The position numbers and the translations under genes are program-made. 62,503 nucleotides of DNA from the NCBI GenBank assembly GCA_946480785.1, contig CAMLLD010000035.1, positions 1 to 62,503 on the forward strand, written 5' to 3'. The notes beneath the pieces are model-generated. The model was not told where the DNA came from, searched no databases, and worked only from the letters and a program-made list of their open reading frames with translations. Positions 43,640 to 51,248 of this stretch are shown piece after piece. The stretch's first letter is position 1; each line of letters opens with the position of its first letter. This DNA is from an uncultured Blastocatellia bacterium. GTDB taxonomy: Bacteria; Acidobacteriota; Blastocatellia; Pyrinomonadales; Pyrinomonadaceae.

Positions 43640-44814
43640 TGCCGTCGCAGACACTCGTCGTCGCTGATTATCCGATTGGTCACGCCAGCGGTTTTGGTGA
43701 GACGCTTTACAACCTCTTCGACGGCTTTCCCGCAGACAAACTTTGGACGGCGCATCCGTCGCACATCGTCACGGCGGCCGGTAAGACGCGGGCGCAATCA
43801 ATCAAGCTTCCTTCACCATCGCGACCGCAGTGGCTGCCGCACCGAGTGGCGCTTGCTTACTATCCATTTCTGAAAGTGAAGCAGTTTCGCGCATTCCGGG
43901 AAGCTGTGCGAATGCTGCGCGACGTTGTCGCAAGAAACTCAATCAGGAATCTGCTCGTGATCCCGGTCAGTCCCTGGATTCTTAACGCCGCGCTAGCCTT
44001 GCACAAACAGTGTCCACAATTAAACCTCGTCGTTTACGTGATGGACGACTGGCAGGGGCATCACGAGTCGTACAAACTTCCTTACTCACCGTGGCGTCAA
44101 CGACTGCTCGCTGAAATGATCGATCGCGCTAATGTGCGGTTCGCAGTGTCGCGTGAGATGGCCGCGCATTACGAAGAGTCGTTCGGGAAGAATTGGCTCG
44201 TCGTACACAACGGAGTTGCAAGCAGTGTCTCGCCAAACGAAACAACAGCGTCAGGGAATGTGACGCAAATCTTGCTCGCCGGCGACGTCAACGTTTTTCG
44301 CTTCGACGCGGTGCTGGCGTTCGCGGAAGCGATCGAGCGCCACAACCGACGCGGCGCAGATCCGATCGACTTGACTGTGATGGGCGAAGTCGCTGACGAG
44401 CATCTACGATCGCTGTCTGACTTGCGGGCGGTACGGCTCTTGAATCGCCAGTCTCATGACGCCTGTCTGAGCGCGATGAAAACGGCGCACCTCCTTTATC
44501 TTCCGCTCGCGTTTGGCAAACAGTCTGCACGCATCTCGCTCTACTCGTTGCCTACGAAGCTGCCTGAATATCTTGCGTCGGGAAAGACCGTTTTATTTCA
44601 TGCGCCGAAAGACTCCGCGGTGTATCGCGTCGCGGAACGCTACGATCTCAAGCCACGGCTGGCCACGATCGATCGCGACGCGCTGGATGAGTTTGTCGCC
44701 TCATTGACCCAGGGCGAGCGGAACGGAACCGATGCGCTTAAGGCCAACAGAGCGTTGCGGGAAGAATTTGATCTGCAGCGACTCGCGACGAGCTTCCAGG
44801 CAGCGTTTGCCTGA
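43639..44814 (+). CDS. Glycosyltransferase (GT-B fold)
   Basis: A 391-residue protein starting at ATG 43639, which overlaps the previous stop as TAATG. TLVVADYPIGHASGFGETLY opens the N-domain (the family's GxGxTxY-like loop), LNLVVYVMDDWQGHHESY near 130 is a donor or acceptor site, and QILLAGDVNVFRFDAVLAF with LPTKLPEYLASGKTVLFHAP near 320 is the GT4-type C-terminal donor pocket with a single Glu. The family match is loose, GT4 is most likely. It is followed by a 169-base spacer with a palindromic element, so a transcript boundary or internal promoter could lie there. Confidence 0.78.
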   Translation: MPSQTLVVADYPIGHASGFGETLYNLFDGFPADKLWTAHPSHIVTAAGKTRAQSIKLPSPSRPQWLPHRVALAYYPFLKVKQFRAFREAVRMLRDVVARNSIRNLLVIPVSPWILNAALALHKQCPQLNLVVYVMDDWQGHHESYKLPYSPWRQRLLAEMIDRANVRFAVSREMAAHYEESFGKNWLVVHNGVASSVSPNETTASGNVTQILLAGDVNVFRFDAVLAFAEAIERHNRRGADPIDLTVMGEVADEHLRSLSDLRAVRLLNRQSHDACLSAMKTAHLLYLPLAFGKQSARISLYSLPTKLPEYLASGKTVLFHAPKDSAVYRVAERYDLKPRLATIDRDALDEFVASLTQGERNGTDALKANRALREEFDLQRLATSFQAAFA

Positions 44815-44904
44815 ACCGTTTGCAGAGTTCGACCACGACGCCAAGTCGACTCGTTACGTGTAGTTCGTTAGGCGCTTCACAGATGTCTAAGTTTGAATTG
44901 AGAG

Positions 44905-44974
44905 CCTCCTTGGAGTGCGGTGTGTTAACACCGCTTTGGCCAAAGCGCCGACAGGTCGGCGCACTCCAAGGAGG
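44905..44974. repeat. Palindromic element with 15-bp perfect arms and three inner hairpins
   Basis: CCTCCTTGGAGTGCG (44905-44919) pairs exactly with CGCACTCCAAGGAGG (44960-44974). Between the arms lie three short hairpins: CGGTG-TGTTAA-CACCG, GCTTTGG-CCAAAGC, and GCCGAC-AG-GTCGGC. The folded form is a closed stem with three loops, cloverleaf-like. This looks like a MITE-like or REP-like insertion. Its right end supplies the AAGGAGG ribosome site of the ATG at 44984. I recall similar 'GCGCCGACAGGTCGGCGCACTCC' elements from other environmental bacterial genomes but could not check. Confidence 0.85.
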
Positions 44975-44983
44975 AGCACTATT

Positions 44984-45841
44984 ATGAAGTGCAGGGTTTG
45001 CGAAAAAGAAACGGAAGCGTTCATGCAGATCTCGACTGGCGATCTTGACGAGCCGTTTCTCGATCCAACGTTGCGCCGCCAGTTGCCCGAGCTCAAGCTG
45101 CGTCGGTGCGGGCAGTGTGGTTGTCTGTGGGCTGACGATGCGCGTCGTGATGATGAAGTTCTCGCCGGCGCGTATGAGCGTATGAGCGCGTCGTACTTCG
45201 ATTCCGAGCCGAGCGACCCGCGGTACACGCGGTTCTATGAGAACCTCGAACAGTCGCTGAAGCGCTACGTTAACGGCCGCACTATCCTCGATGTCGGCTG
45301 TGGCGATGGCGTTTTTCTGGGTACGTTGTCGGCTGAATGGACCAAGCGCGGGCTCGAACCAAGTGCGTCCGGGGCGCGTCTCGCCCGGCAGCGAAATCTC
45401 GAGGTTGATTGCGCCACGCTTGATACGACGAACACGCGACATGAGGCAGACGTGATCTCGGCGCTGGACGTGATCGAGCACGTGATCGATCCGCACCGGT
45501 TTGTCGGGTCGTTCAAGCGCCACCTCCGGCCGGGAGGTTTTGCGTGCTTACTGACCGGCGACGTTGATTCGTATCCGGCGAGCGTTGCTGGTCCATGGTG
45601 GTCGTATCTGCGCTGGTGTGGTCACATCTCGATATTCTCGCGTTCCGGTTTGCGCAGATTGCTGGAGGCGCACGGCTTTGAAGTGGTCCACTGGCGGCGT
45701 TGCGAGCATCCGTCGAGCCCCGGCGCTGTGGCGTGGTGGCGCGTTCACGTGCTGGAGCCGGCGCGCCGCGCGCTGGGCCGGAACCGATCGTGGTATCCGT
45801 TCTGGCGGGATCATCAACTGGTAATCGCGCGACTTAAGTAG
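44984..45841 (+). CDS. Methyltransferase with N-terminal zinc ribbon
   Basis: A 285-residue SAM-dependent methyltransferase. The N-terminal CRVC...CGQC pairs (residues 3-44) form a putative zinc ribbon. The Rossmann part has TILDVGCGDGVFLGTLSAEW (near 102), motif II VEP-type RGLEPSASG, and ADVISALDVIEHVIDPHRFV near 165. The order is like the C-methyltransferases and O-methyltransferases of sugar clusters that carry an N-terminal Cys4 motif (Methyltransf_13 or hydroxymethyl types). The ATG at 44984 has an AAGGAGG site nine bases upstream. The GTG at 44915 in frame starts inside the palindromic repeat and is rejected. Confidence 0.85.
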   Translation: MKCRVCEKETEAFMQISTGDLDEPFLDPTLRRQLPELKLRRCGQCGCLWADDARRDDEVLAGAYERMSASYFDSEPSDPRYTRFYENLEQSLKRYVNGRTILDVGCGDGVFLGTLSAEWTKRGLEPSASGARLARQRNLEVDCATLDTTNTRHEADVISALDVIEHVIDPHRFVGSFKRHLRPGGFACLLTGDVDSYPASVAGPWWSYLRWCGHISIFSRSGLRRLLEAHGFEVVHWRRCEHPSSPGAVAWWRVHVLEPARRALGRNRSWYPFWRDHQLVIARLK

Positions 45842-45852
45842 AGTTCACGGCA

Positions 45853-46707
45853 ATGGGTCGTAGTTGGGTATTCCTGGGCGATAGCTTAACAGAAGGCATC
45901 GGCTCGCGCCGGATCAGCCACGTTACGGAACTCGCGCAGCAACTACGTGCGAAAGGTTGTCCCGGTTGTGCGAACGTGCACGAGTTTCGTTTGCGGTCGA
46001 TCGACGTTGCGGCAAACGGGCAGATTGATTTCAACGTCGCCGGTTGGATGAGCGTTGGCGCGAAACACGACTCTTCAGACTTGTGGCTGTGGAATCTCGG
46101 CTGTGAAGGAAAGACGATCGATTCCGACTTCGCATGGCTGCCGTTGATCGCCGCACTCCGTCCCGAAGCGGTGGTGATCTTTCGCGGCAGTTTGGAAAGT
46201 ATCATTCGGCCGGCAGTGCTGCGCGATGACGGTTGGCCGTGGTGGGTTCCCGCTTCGTGGCGTGGTTACGCGGCAATGGATCCGCGTTGCTACTTCAGCA
46301 CTACGTGGTGGCGCAAGGCGAAACAAGCGAGCGTTGATGGGTTGAAACAGAAAGCGCGCCTGAAGCTGCTTGCAGAGGGTGAAGGGCGACCGCTGATGGA
46401 AACGGATGTGTTGGTCGCACATGTCGCTTCGTTGCTGAAAGAACTGCGCACAATGAGCGCGCGAGTGCTCGTGCTTGGATTGCTGCCTGTTGGGGAACAG
46501 CGTTTTCCGGGTTCACCGGAGCACTTCAAGAGCGTCAACGCAAAACTTCGCACGGTCGCTGAAGGCGAAAGCGCCGAGTTCTTCGATTGGGGTGGGCTGC
46601 TCGCTGAGCGAGGGCGGCACGAAGATCTTTTCTACCGAGACACTTTTCATCCTAACGCAGCGGGCGCGCGCGCCTTAGCGGAGATTCTGCAAACACGCTT
46701 GTGTTGA
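45853..46707 (+). CDS. SGNH/GDSL-family hydrolase or acyl esterase
   Basis: A 284-residue protein with WVFLGDSLTEGIGSRR at residues 5-20 (block I, the catalytic Ser of GDSL) and FYRDTFHPNAAGARALAE near 258 (block V, the DxxH dyad). Blocks II and III are less clear, with ALRPEAVVIFRGSLESII at about 95. No signal peptide is visible. Such enzymes act on O-acetyl groups or other esters of glycans, and may set O-acetyl or remove it. Adjacent to the methyltransferase with an 11-base gap, with the next gene overlapping its end. Confidence 0.85.
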   Translation: MGRSWVFLGDSLTEGIGSRRISHVTELAQQLRAKGCPGCANVHEFRLRSIDVAANGQIDFNVAGWMSVGAKHDSSDLWLWNLGCEGKTIDSDFAWLPLIAALRPEAVVIFRGSLESIIRPAVLRDDGWPWWVPASWRGYAAMDPRCYFSTTWWRKAKQASVDGLKQKARLKLLAEGEGRPLMETDVLVAHVASLLKELRTMSARVLVLGLLPVGEQRFPGSPEHFKSVNAKLRTVAEGESAEFFDWGGLLAERGRHEDLFYRDTFHPNAAGARALAEILQTRLC

Positions 46708-47567
46708 CGAAGCGAATCGCAGCCATCGTCACGGCCTACGAGCGCACCGAGCAAACGCTCGCAACGCTAAGAGTGCTGCAAAACTGCGAGCCGCGACCGG
46801 CAGAAGTCCTGGTGCATGTCGACGGTAATCAACTGCAATGCGCGGAAGCGATTCGCGCTGCGTTTCCCGACGTGCGCGTGTTGTTCAGCGACGAGCGTAT
46901 CGGACCAGGCGGCGGACGAAATAAACTGATGGCCGCCGCGACGTGTGAACTAGTAGCAAGTTTTGACGACGACTCTTACCCGATCGATGCGGATTACTTC
47001 GGTCGTGCAACAGAACTCTTCAACAAACATCCGAACGCCTCGCTGATTTGCGCGGCGCTCTATCATCGCGGCGAAACGATCGCGCTCGACGCACGAGACG
47101 CGCAATGGACCGCCGACTTTTCCGGCGGCGCTTGCGTTTATAAGCGCAGCGTTTTTCTCGATGCGGGTGGTTACGTGCCGTTGCCGGTCGCGTATGGCAT
47201 GGAAGAAGTGGACCTCGCGTTGCGCTTGCATTCGCGTGGCGCGCGGATTCTCACGAGCTCGTGGTTACGCGTATTTCACGACACTGATTTGCAGCGTCAT
47301 GGCGATGCGCAAGTCACCGCCGGAAGCATTGCCAACCTCGCGCTGTTGACGTATCTGCGTTATCCGGTTTCGTTGTGGCTCGTCGGCCTGGGCCAATGCG
47401 TCAAAAGGATTGCCTGGTTGTTGCGACACCGCCGCGTGCGTGGCATCTGTACCGGCGTGGCGATGATTCCGTCACACCTCCGCGCCAACCATCGCTATCG
47501 TATGCCGCTGCGGCATCAGGCAGTCAGATCTTATCTCGCGCTGCGTCGAGCGCCTGAAGTGGTGTAG
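46701..47567 (+). CDS. Glycosyltransferase family 2
   Basis: A 288-residue GT-A enzyme. IAAIVTAYERTEQTLATLRV opens it, RIGPGGGRNKLMAAATCELVAS plus FDDDSYPIDADYF near 90 is the DXD-type site, and MEEVDLALRLHSRGA near 175 is the ED region of GT2 enzymes (acidic catalytic pair EE/D). It starts at GTG 46701 (TTG 46704 follows), overlapping the previous stop. It probably extends the repeat unit. Its C-terminus has a basic region and a short hydrophobic span (LALLTYLRYPVSLWLVGL). Confidence 0.87.
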   Translation: MLTKRIAAIVTAYERTEQTLATLRVLQNCEPRPAEVLVHVDGNQLQCAEAIRAAFPDVRVLFSDERIGPGGGRNKLMAAATCELVASFDDDSYPIDADYFGRATELFNKHPNASLICAALYHRGETIALDARDAQWTADFSGGACVYKRSVFLDAGGYVPLPVAYGMEEVDLALRLHSRGARILTSSWLRVFHDTDLQRHGDAQVTAGSIANLALLTYLRYPVSLWLVGLGQCVKRIAWLLRHRRVRGICTGVAMIPSHLRANHRYRMPLRHQAVRSYLALRRAPEVV

Positions 47568-48736
47568 TGGGACCAGCAACCGATCGCACCTGGGTGTCTT
47601 GCCAGTTAGGCGCGCGCGAACACTACGCGGTCCCGCGAGCGCTGCAACGTGCTGGTTTGCTGCGCGAGTTCTTCACCGATCTTTGGTTACGCCGCCGGCG
47701 TTTTCACCCGGCGCTCGCAAACGCGCGCGTCAGTGCGAGCAACACGGCTGCGTTCGCGTTTGCCATGAAAGCTCGCGCGGGCGGGCTCAATGGTTGGGAG
47801 TTGATAAGCCACCGCAACGACTGGTTTCAGCGAAACGTTGTGGCCCGTCTTGTACGCCGCCGACGGGAGTCGTGCTGGCCCACGACAGTTTTTGCGTACA
47901 GCTATGCAGCGGAGCACATCTTCGAACATGCACGCGAGCACGGCTGGCGCACCGTGTTGGGCCAGATCGATCCCGGACCGGCTGACGACGCGATTGTTGC
48001 GCGACTGCACGAGAACGGAAACGGTGATGGTTGGCAACCTCCGCCGGCCGCGTATTGGCGCAGATGGCGCAGAGAGTGTGAACTGGCCGACGAGATCGTG
48101 GTTAATTCGAACTGGTCGCGCGAAGCGTTGCTGCGCGAGGGCATACCTGAGACGAAGGTTCGTGTGATTCCCCTCGCGTTTGAGCCGGCAACGGAAGCGC
48201 AGACTTTTCAGCGCGAGTACCCCCCGTCGTTTACCTCATCGCGTCCTTTCAGAGTTCTGTTCCTCGCTCAGATCAACTTGCGCAAGGGCGCGCGAGAACT
48301 GCTCGAAGCCGCCCGTCTGCTCGCGAACGAACCAATAGAATTTTGGTTTGTTGGACCACAGCAGATGCCGATCCCGCCTGATCTGCGCGAAGCAAGTTAC
48401 ATCAAGTGGTTTGGCGCAGTGCCGCGCGCGAAGGTGGATAGCTTCTATCGTGCAGCGGACGTTTTCATCCTGCCGACGTTCTCAGACGGCTTTGCTCTGA
48501 CGCAACTCGAAGCACAGTCGTGGAAGCTGCCGGTGATCGCCTCTCGATTTTGCGGCGAGGTGGTCCAGCACGGGCGCAACGGATTGCTACTCGAAGAAGT
48601 CTCGGCGGAGGCGATTGCGAAAGTGTTAGGCGAGTTGGTTCGCTCGCCGCAACGTCTGGCCGCGATGGCGCGAGAGTCGTACGTGCGTGAAGAGTTCAGC
48701 CTGCAAGCGTTCGCTTCATCGTTGTCGCAGTTGTGA
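47567..48736 (+). CDS. Glycosyltransferase family 4
   Basis: A 389-residue GT-B enzyme. The N-domain has SCQLGAREHYAVPRALQRAG. The C-domain has FRVLFLAQINLRKGARELLE near 225 and IPPDLREASYIKWFGAVPRA, with ADVFILPTFSDGFALTQLEAQSWKLPVIAS near 305. That last block contains the GT4 EX7E-type donor motif region (F-A-L-TQLEAQ). The gene starts at GTG 47567, overlapping the previous stop codon. Cytoplasmic sugar transfer is expected; donor unknown. Confidence 0.9.
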   Translation: MGPATDRTWVSCQLGAREHYAVPRALQRAGLLREFFTDLWLRRRRFHPALANARVSASNTAAFAFAMKARAGGLNGWELISHRNDWFQRNVVARLVRRRRESCWPTTVFAYSYAAEHIFEHAREHGWRTVLGQIDPGPADDAIVARLHENGNGDGWQPPPAAYWRRWRRECELADEIVVNSNWSREALLREGIPETKVRVIPLAFEPATEAQTFQREYPPSFTSSRPFRVLFLAQINLRKGARELLEAARLLANEPIEFWFVGPQQMPIPPDLREASYIKWFGAVPRAKVDSFYRAADVFILPTFSDGFALTQLEAQSWKLPVIASRFCGEVVQHGRNGLLLEEVSAEAIAKVLGELVRSPQRLAAMARESYVREEFSLQAFASSLSQL

Positions 48737-50184
48737 TGCAATCACTAACCTGGAATCGCCCACCACTCGCGCTCGCCGCCACACCGGCGCTGCCGATCCG
48801 CTCGACCGTCATCGCATTAATCAGCACCAGCATAGCGACGGTCCTCGCGGCGATCCTCGTTCCCGAAAACTCGGCCGAGCCCGGTGCGTTGTTCTATCCC
48901 GCACTCGTAATGTCCGCGGGCCTTGCACTCGGACCGATCTCCGCAATGCTGCGCAGTCCGAAAGCACTGCTGCGCGGCGAAGCGTTGCTGGCGCTCGCGC
49001 CGATCTACTGGCTGCTGCTCGATCTGCTGCAAGGCGTCTATCCGTTGGATGACATCGCACCCGACGAAATCCGGCAAGCATTCTTTGCCATCGGCTTGTT
49101 TGTCGTCATGGTTTGGATTGGCGCCGCGCGGCGTTCCTGGCCCATCCCGAACGTGCTGGTCCGTTCAGCGTCGCAGGAATTTTCGCTGCGAATGTACTTC
49201 GTGTTGGCCCTTGCGTGTTTTTTTCTCGGCATGTTGAACTTTGCGATTCCGTGTAGGTTCAACGTCTTCGAGATGGTCCATTACCTGGGCCAGGAACGTT
49301 GGGCCGCGCCGTGGGGTCGCGGGCAACTAGGTGGTTGGGATGCGTTCCTCGATCACCTCCAGTACTTCGGTTATCTACTGCCGATACTGACGGTCGTGAT
49401 CGGCAGACGAGTCGGGCTGCGCAACCCGCGCACGATCGTCTGCACAGCGATGTCGATCGTGATCACTTTGTTTCTGGCGCAGAGCGGCAGTCGCCGCGTT
49501 ATCGGCGTCGTGGCCGGTATGGCGTTGGTACTTTGGATCCTGGACCAGCGACATTTACGCGTGAAGCATTTGCTCGCGACGGTAGTGACTGTTTGCGCGC
49601 TGTTGCTGGCGCTGCAGATCATGCTCGAGTACCGCAACGTAGGTTTGAGTGCGCTCGTCGGTAGCAGCGAACCAACCGTGAGCGGGCGCGAGAAAAGCCA
49701 GTTGCTCGAAGAGGAGCACCTGCGCGTAGACGACAACTTCTATCGCTTGTGTCAGATCATTCAACTCATTCCCAAGTCGCATGGATTCGTCTATCACGAG
49801 TATCTGGTTTACGTGCTGGTGCGTCCCGTGCCGCGCGTCTTCTGGCCCGAGAAGCCGGTCGATCCCGGCTTTGACTTGCCCACGGTGCTGGGAGTTCAGG
49901 GCGTGTCGTATTCGTATTCGGTGATCGGCGAGCTTTATATGTCGCTCGGGTTCATCGGCATCGCGCTCGGCGGCTGGTTTTATGGACGAGTTGCGTCGTT
50001 TGCGCGCGCGCTGCTCGGTCACAGCACCACGCAGGGAGCGTTGGTGATCTACAGCATCATCGTGATGGCGTTGTTTTCCGGTATGCGTTCGATTCTGGAG
50101 TTGATTCTGGTGAGTTACGTCGTGCTCGCGTGGGTGGGACTGTCACAGTTGTTTCTCAAGCTGCGTCACGCGAAAGTAACGTGA
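48736..50184 (+). CDS. Wzy-like O-antigen/oligosaccharide repeat-unit polymerase
   Basis: A 482-residue integral membrane protein with about ten to twelve hydrophobic segments. Examples are residues 25-45, 58-75, 95-115 and 145-165, a cluster at 245-295, and 390-470. The periplasmic-loop and C-terminal motifs RPVPRVFWPEKPVDPGFD and VIGELYMSLGFIGIALGGWF are typical of repeat-unit polymerases. It links lipid-carried repeat units at the outer face of the inner membrane. ATG 48736 and GTG 48733 are adjacent; ATG is preferred. This is one of two candidate polymerases/ligases in the cluster, the other being at 60371. Confidence 0.8.
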   Translation: MQSLTWNRPPLALAATPALPIRSTVIALISTSIATVLAAILVPENSAEPGALFYPALVMSAGLALGPISAMLRSPKALLRGEALLALAPIYWLLLDLLQGVYPLDDIAPDEIRQAFFAIGLFVVMVWIGAARRSWPIPNVLVRSASQEFSLRMYFVLALACFFLGMLNFAIPCRFNVFEMVHYLGQERWAAPWGRGQLGGWDAFLDHLQYFGYLLPILTVVIGRRVGLRNPRTIVCTAMSIVITLFLAQSGSRRVIGVVAGMALVLWILDQRHLRVKHLLATVVTVCALLLALQIMLEYRNVGLSALVGSSEPTVSGREKSQLLEEEHLRVDDNFYRLCQIIQLIPKSHGFVYHEYLVYVLVRPVPRVFWPEKPVDPGFDLPTVLGVQGVSYSYSVIGELYMSLGFIGIALGGWFYGRVASFARALLGHSTTQGALVIYSIIVMALFSGMRSILELILVSYVVLAWVGLSQLFLKLRHAKVT

Positions 50185-51248
50185 AGGTCCATATCCTGAC
50201 GGACATTCCGTCGCCGTACCAGGTTGAATTCTTTAATGAGATCGCGGCGCGGAGTCCGGTTGATTTGTCGGTCGCTTATCTGCGCGATGCTGATCCGGCA
50301 CGGATGTGGGAACCGGCGCCGGCGCAGTACGAGTGTTGGGCCATCAGCGAATCGCGCGCGGCGCTGTCGGAAGCAGAGCGTTCAGTTTGTGATGCGGACT
50401 TTGCGGTTTTCAACTACTACAACCATCCGCTCGCGGAAACGCTGATTGCGCGGCGTGCGGAAACAGGGAAGCCCTGGTGTTTTTGGGGCGAGCGTCCGGG
50501 ACTGCGCCAGCCGCAATTCGCGAGCGCGTGGTTTCGTAAATGGAAACTGAAAGCGTTGCGCAGATCGCAGGCGCCGATCTGGGGCATCGGGGAGTTTGCT
50601 GTCGAAGGTTATCGGCGGGAGTTTGGAGTGGAGCGCGCGTATCGCAATCTGCCGTACTTCTCGGATTTGGATCGGTTCGCTGTTGAGAGGCGTGCAACGG
50701 GATCGGAGCTTCAGTTCTTGTTTGTGGGCGCACTTGTTAGGCGCAAAGGTGTTGACTTGGTGGCGCATGCGTTTGCGCGAGTTGCGCGTGAGTTTCCGCA
50801 CGTGAGGTTGAGAATCGCGGGTGCGGGTGGGCTTGAAGACACGATCGCGCAGACGCTTGAGCCGGTCCGCGAGCGGGTTGAGTTTGTTGGTTTCAAGCAT
50901 TGGCAGGAGCTGCCGGAGTTGTATGCGTTGGCTGATGTGTTGTGCGTGCCGTCGAGATATGACGGTTGGGGACTCGTTGTGCCGGAAGGGTTGGCGGCGG
51001 GGTTGCCGGTGATTGCGACGGACAGAATGGGCGCGGCGCTCGAGTTTGTGCGCACCGGAGTTAATGGTTGGTTGATTCGGGCGGCAGATGAGGACGCGAT
51101 CTGCGAGGCAATGCGCGAGGCGGCGGCGATGCCGGCGGAGCAGTTGGACCGGTTGGGCCGAGAGGCGCGACAGAGCGTGAGCGAGCACACGCTCGGTCAT
51201 GGCGCTGAGAGGTTTGCGCGGTACGCGCGGGAAGCAGTGAATGTGTAG
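50181..51248 (+). CDS. Glycosyltransferase family 4
   Basis: A 355-residue GT-B enzyme starting at GTG 50181 (overlaps the previous stop, GTGA). KVHILTDIPSPYQVEFFNEI opens the acceptor domain. The donor domain contains QFLFVGALVRRKGVDLVAHA near 190, VRLRIAGAGGLEDTI, and ADVLCVPSRYDGWGLVVPEGLAAGLPVIAT near 265. The GWGLVVPEGL stretch holds the EX7E-like Glu of GT4 family members. The longer frame from 50130 is rejected. Next to asnB, which overlaps its 3' end by eight bases. Confidence 0.92.
   Translation: MKVHILTDIPSPYQVEFFNEIAARSPVDLSVAYLRDADPARMWEPAPAQYECWAISESRAALSEAERSVCDADFAVFNYYNHPLAETLIARRAETGKPWCFWGERPGLRQPQFASAWFRKWKLKALRRSQAPIWGIGEFAVEGYRREFGVERAYRNLPYFSDLDRFAVERRATGSELQFLFVGALVRRKGVDLVAHAFARVAREFPHVRLRIAGAGGLEDTIAQTLEPVRERVEFVGFKHWQELPELYALADVLCVPSRYDGWGLVVPEGLAAGLPVIATDRMGAALEFVRTGVNGWLIRAADEDAICEAMREAAAMPAEQLDRLGREARQSVSEHTLGHGAERFARYAREAVNV

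Noticed and set aside
44915..44983. GTG start at 44915 for the zinc-ribbon methyltransferase
   Set aside because: It would be translated from the palindromic repeat; ATG 44984 has a strong AAGGAGG site.
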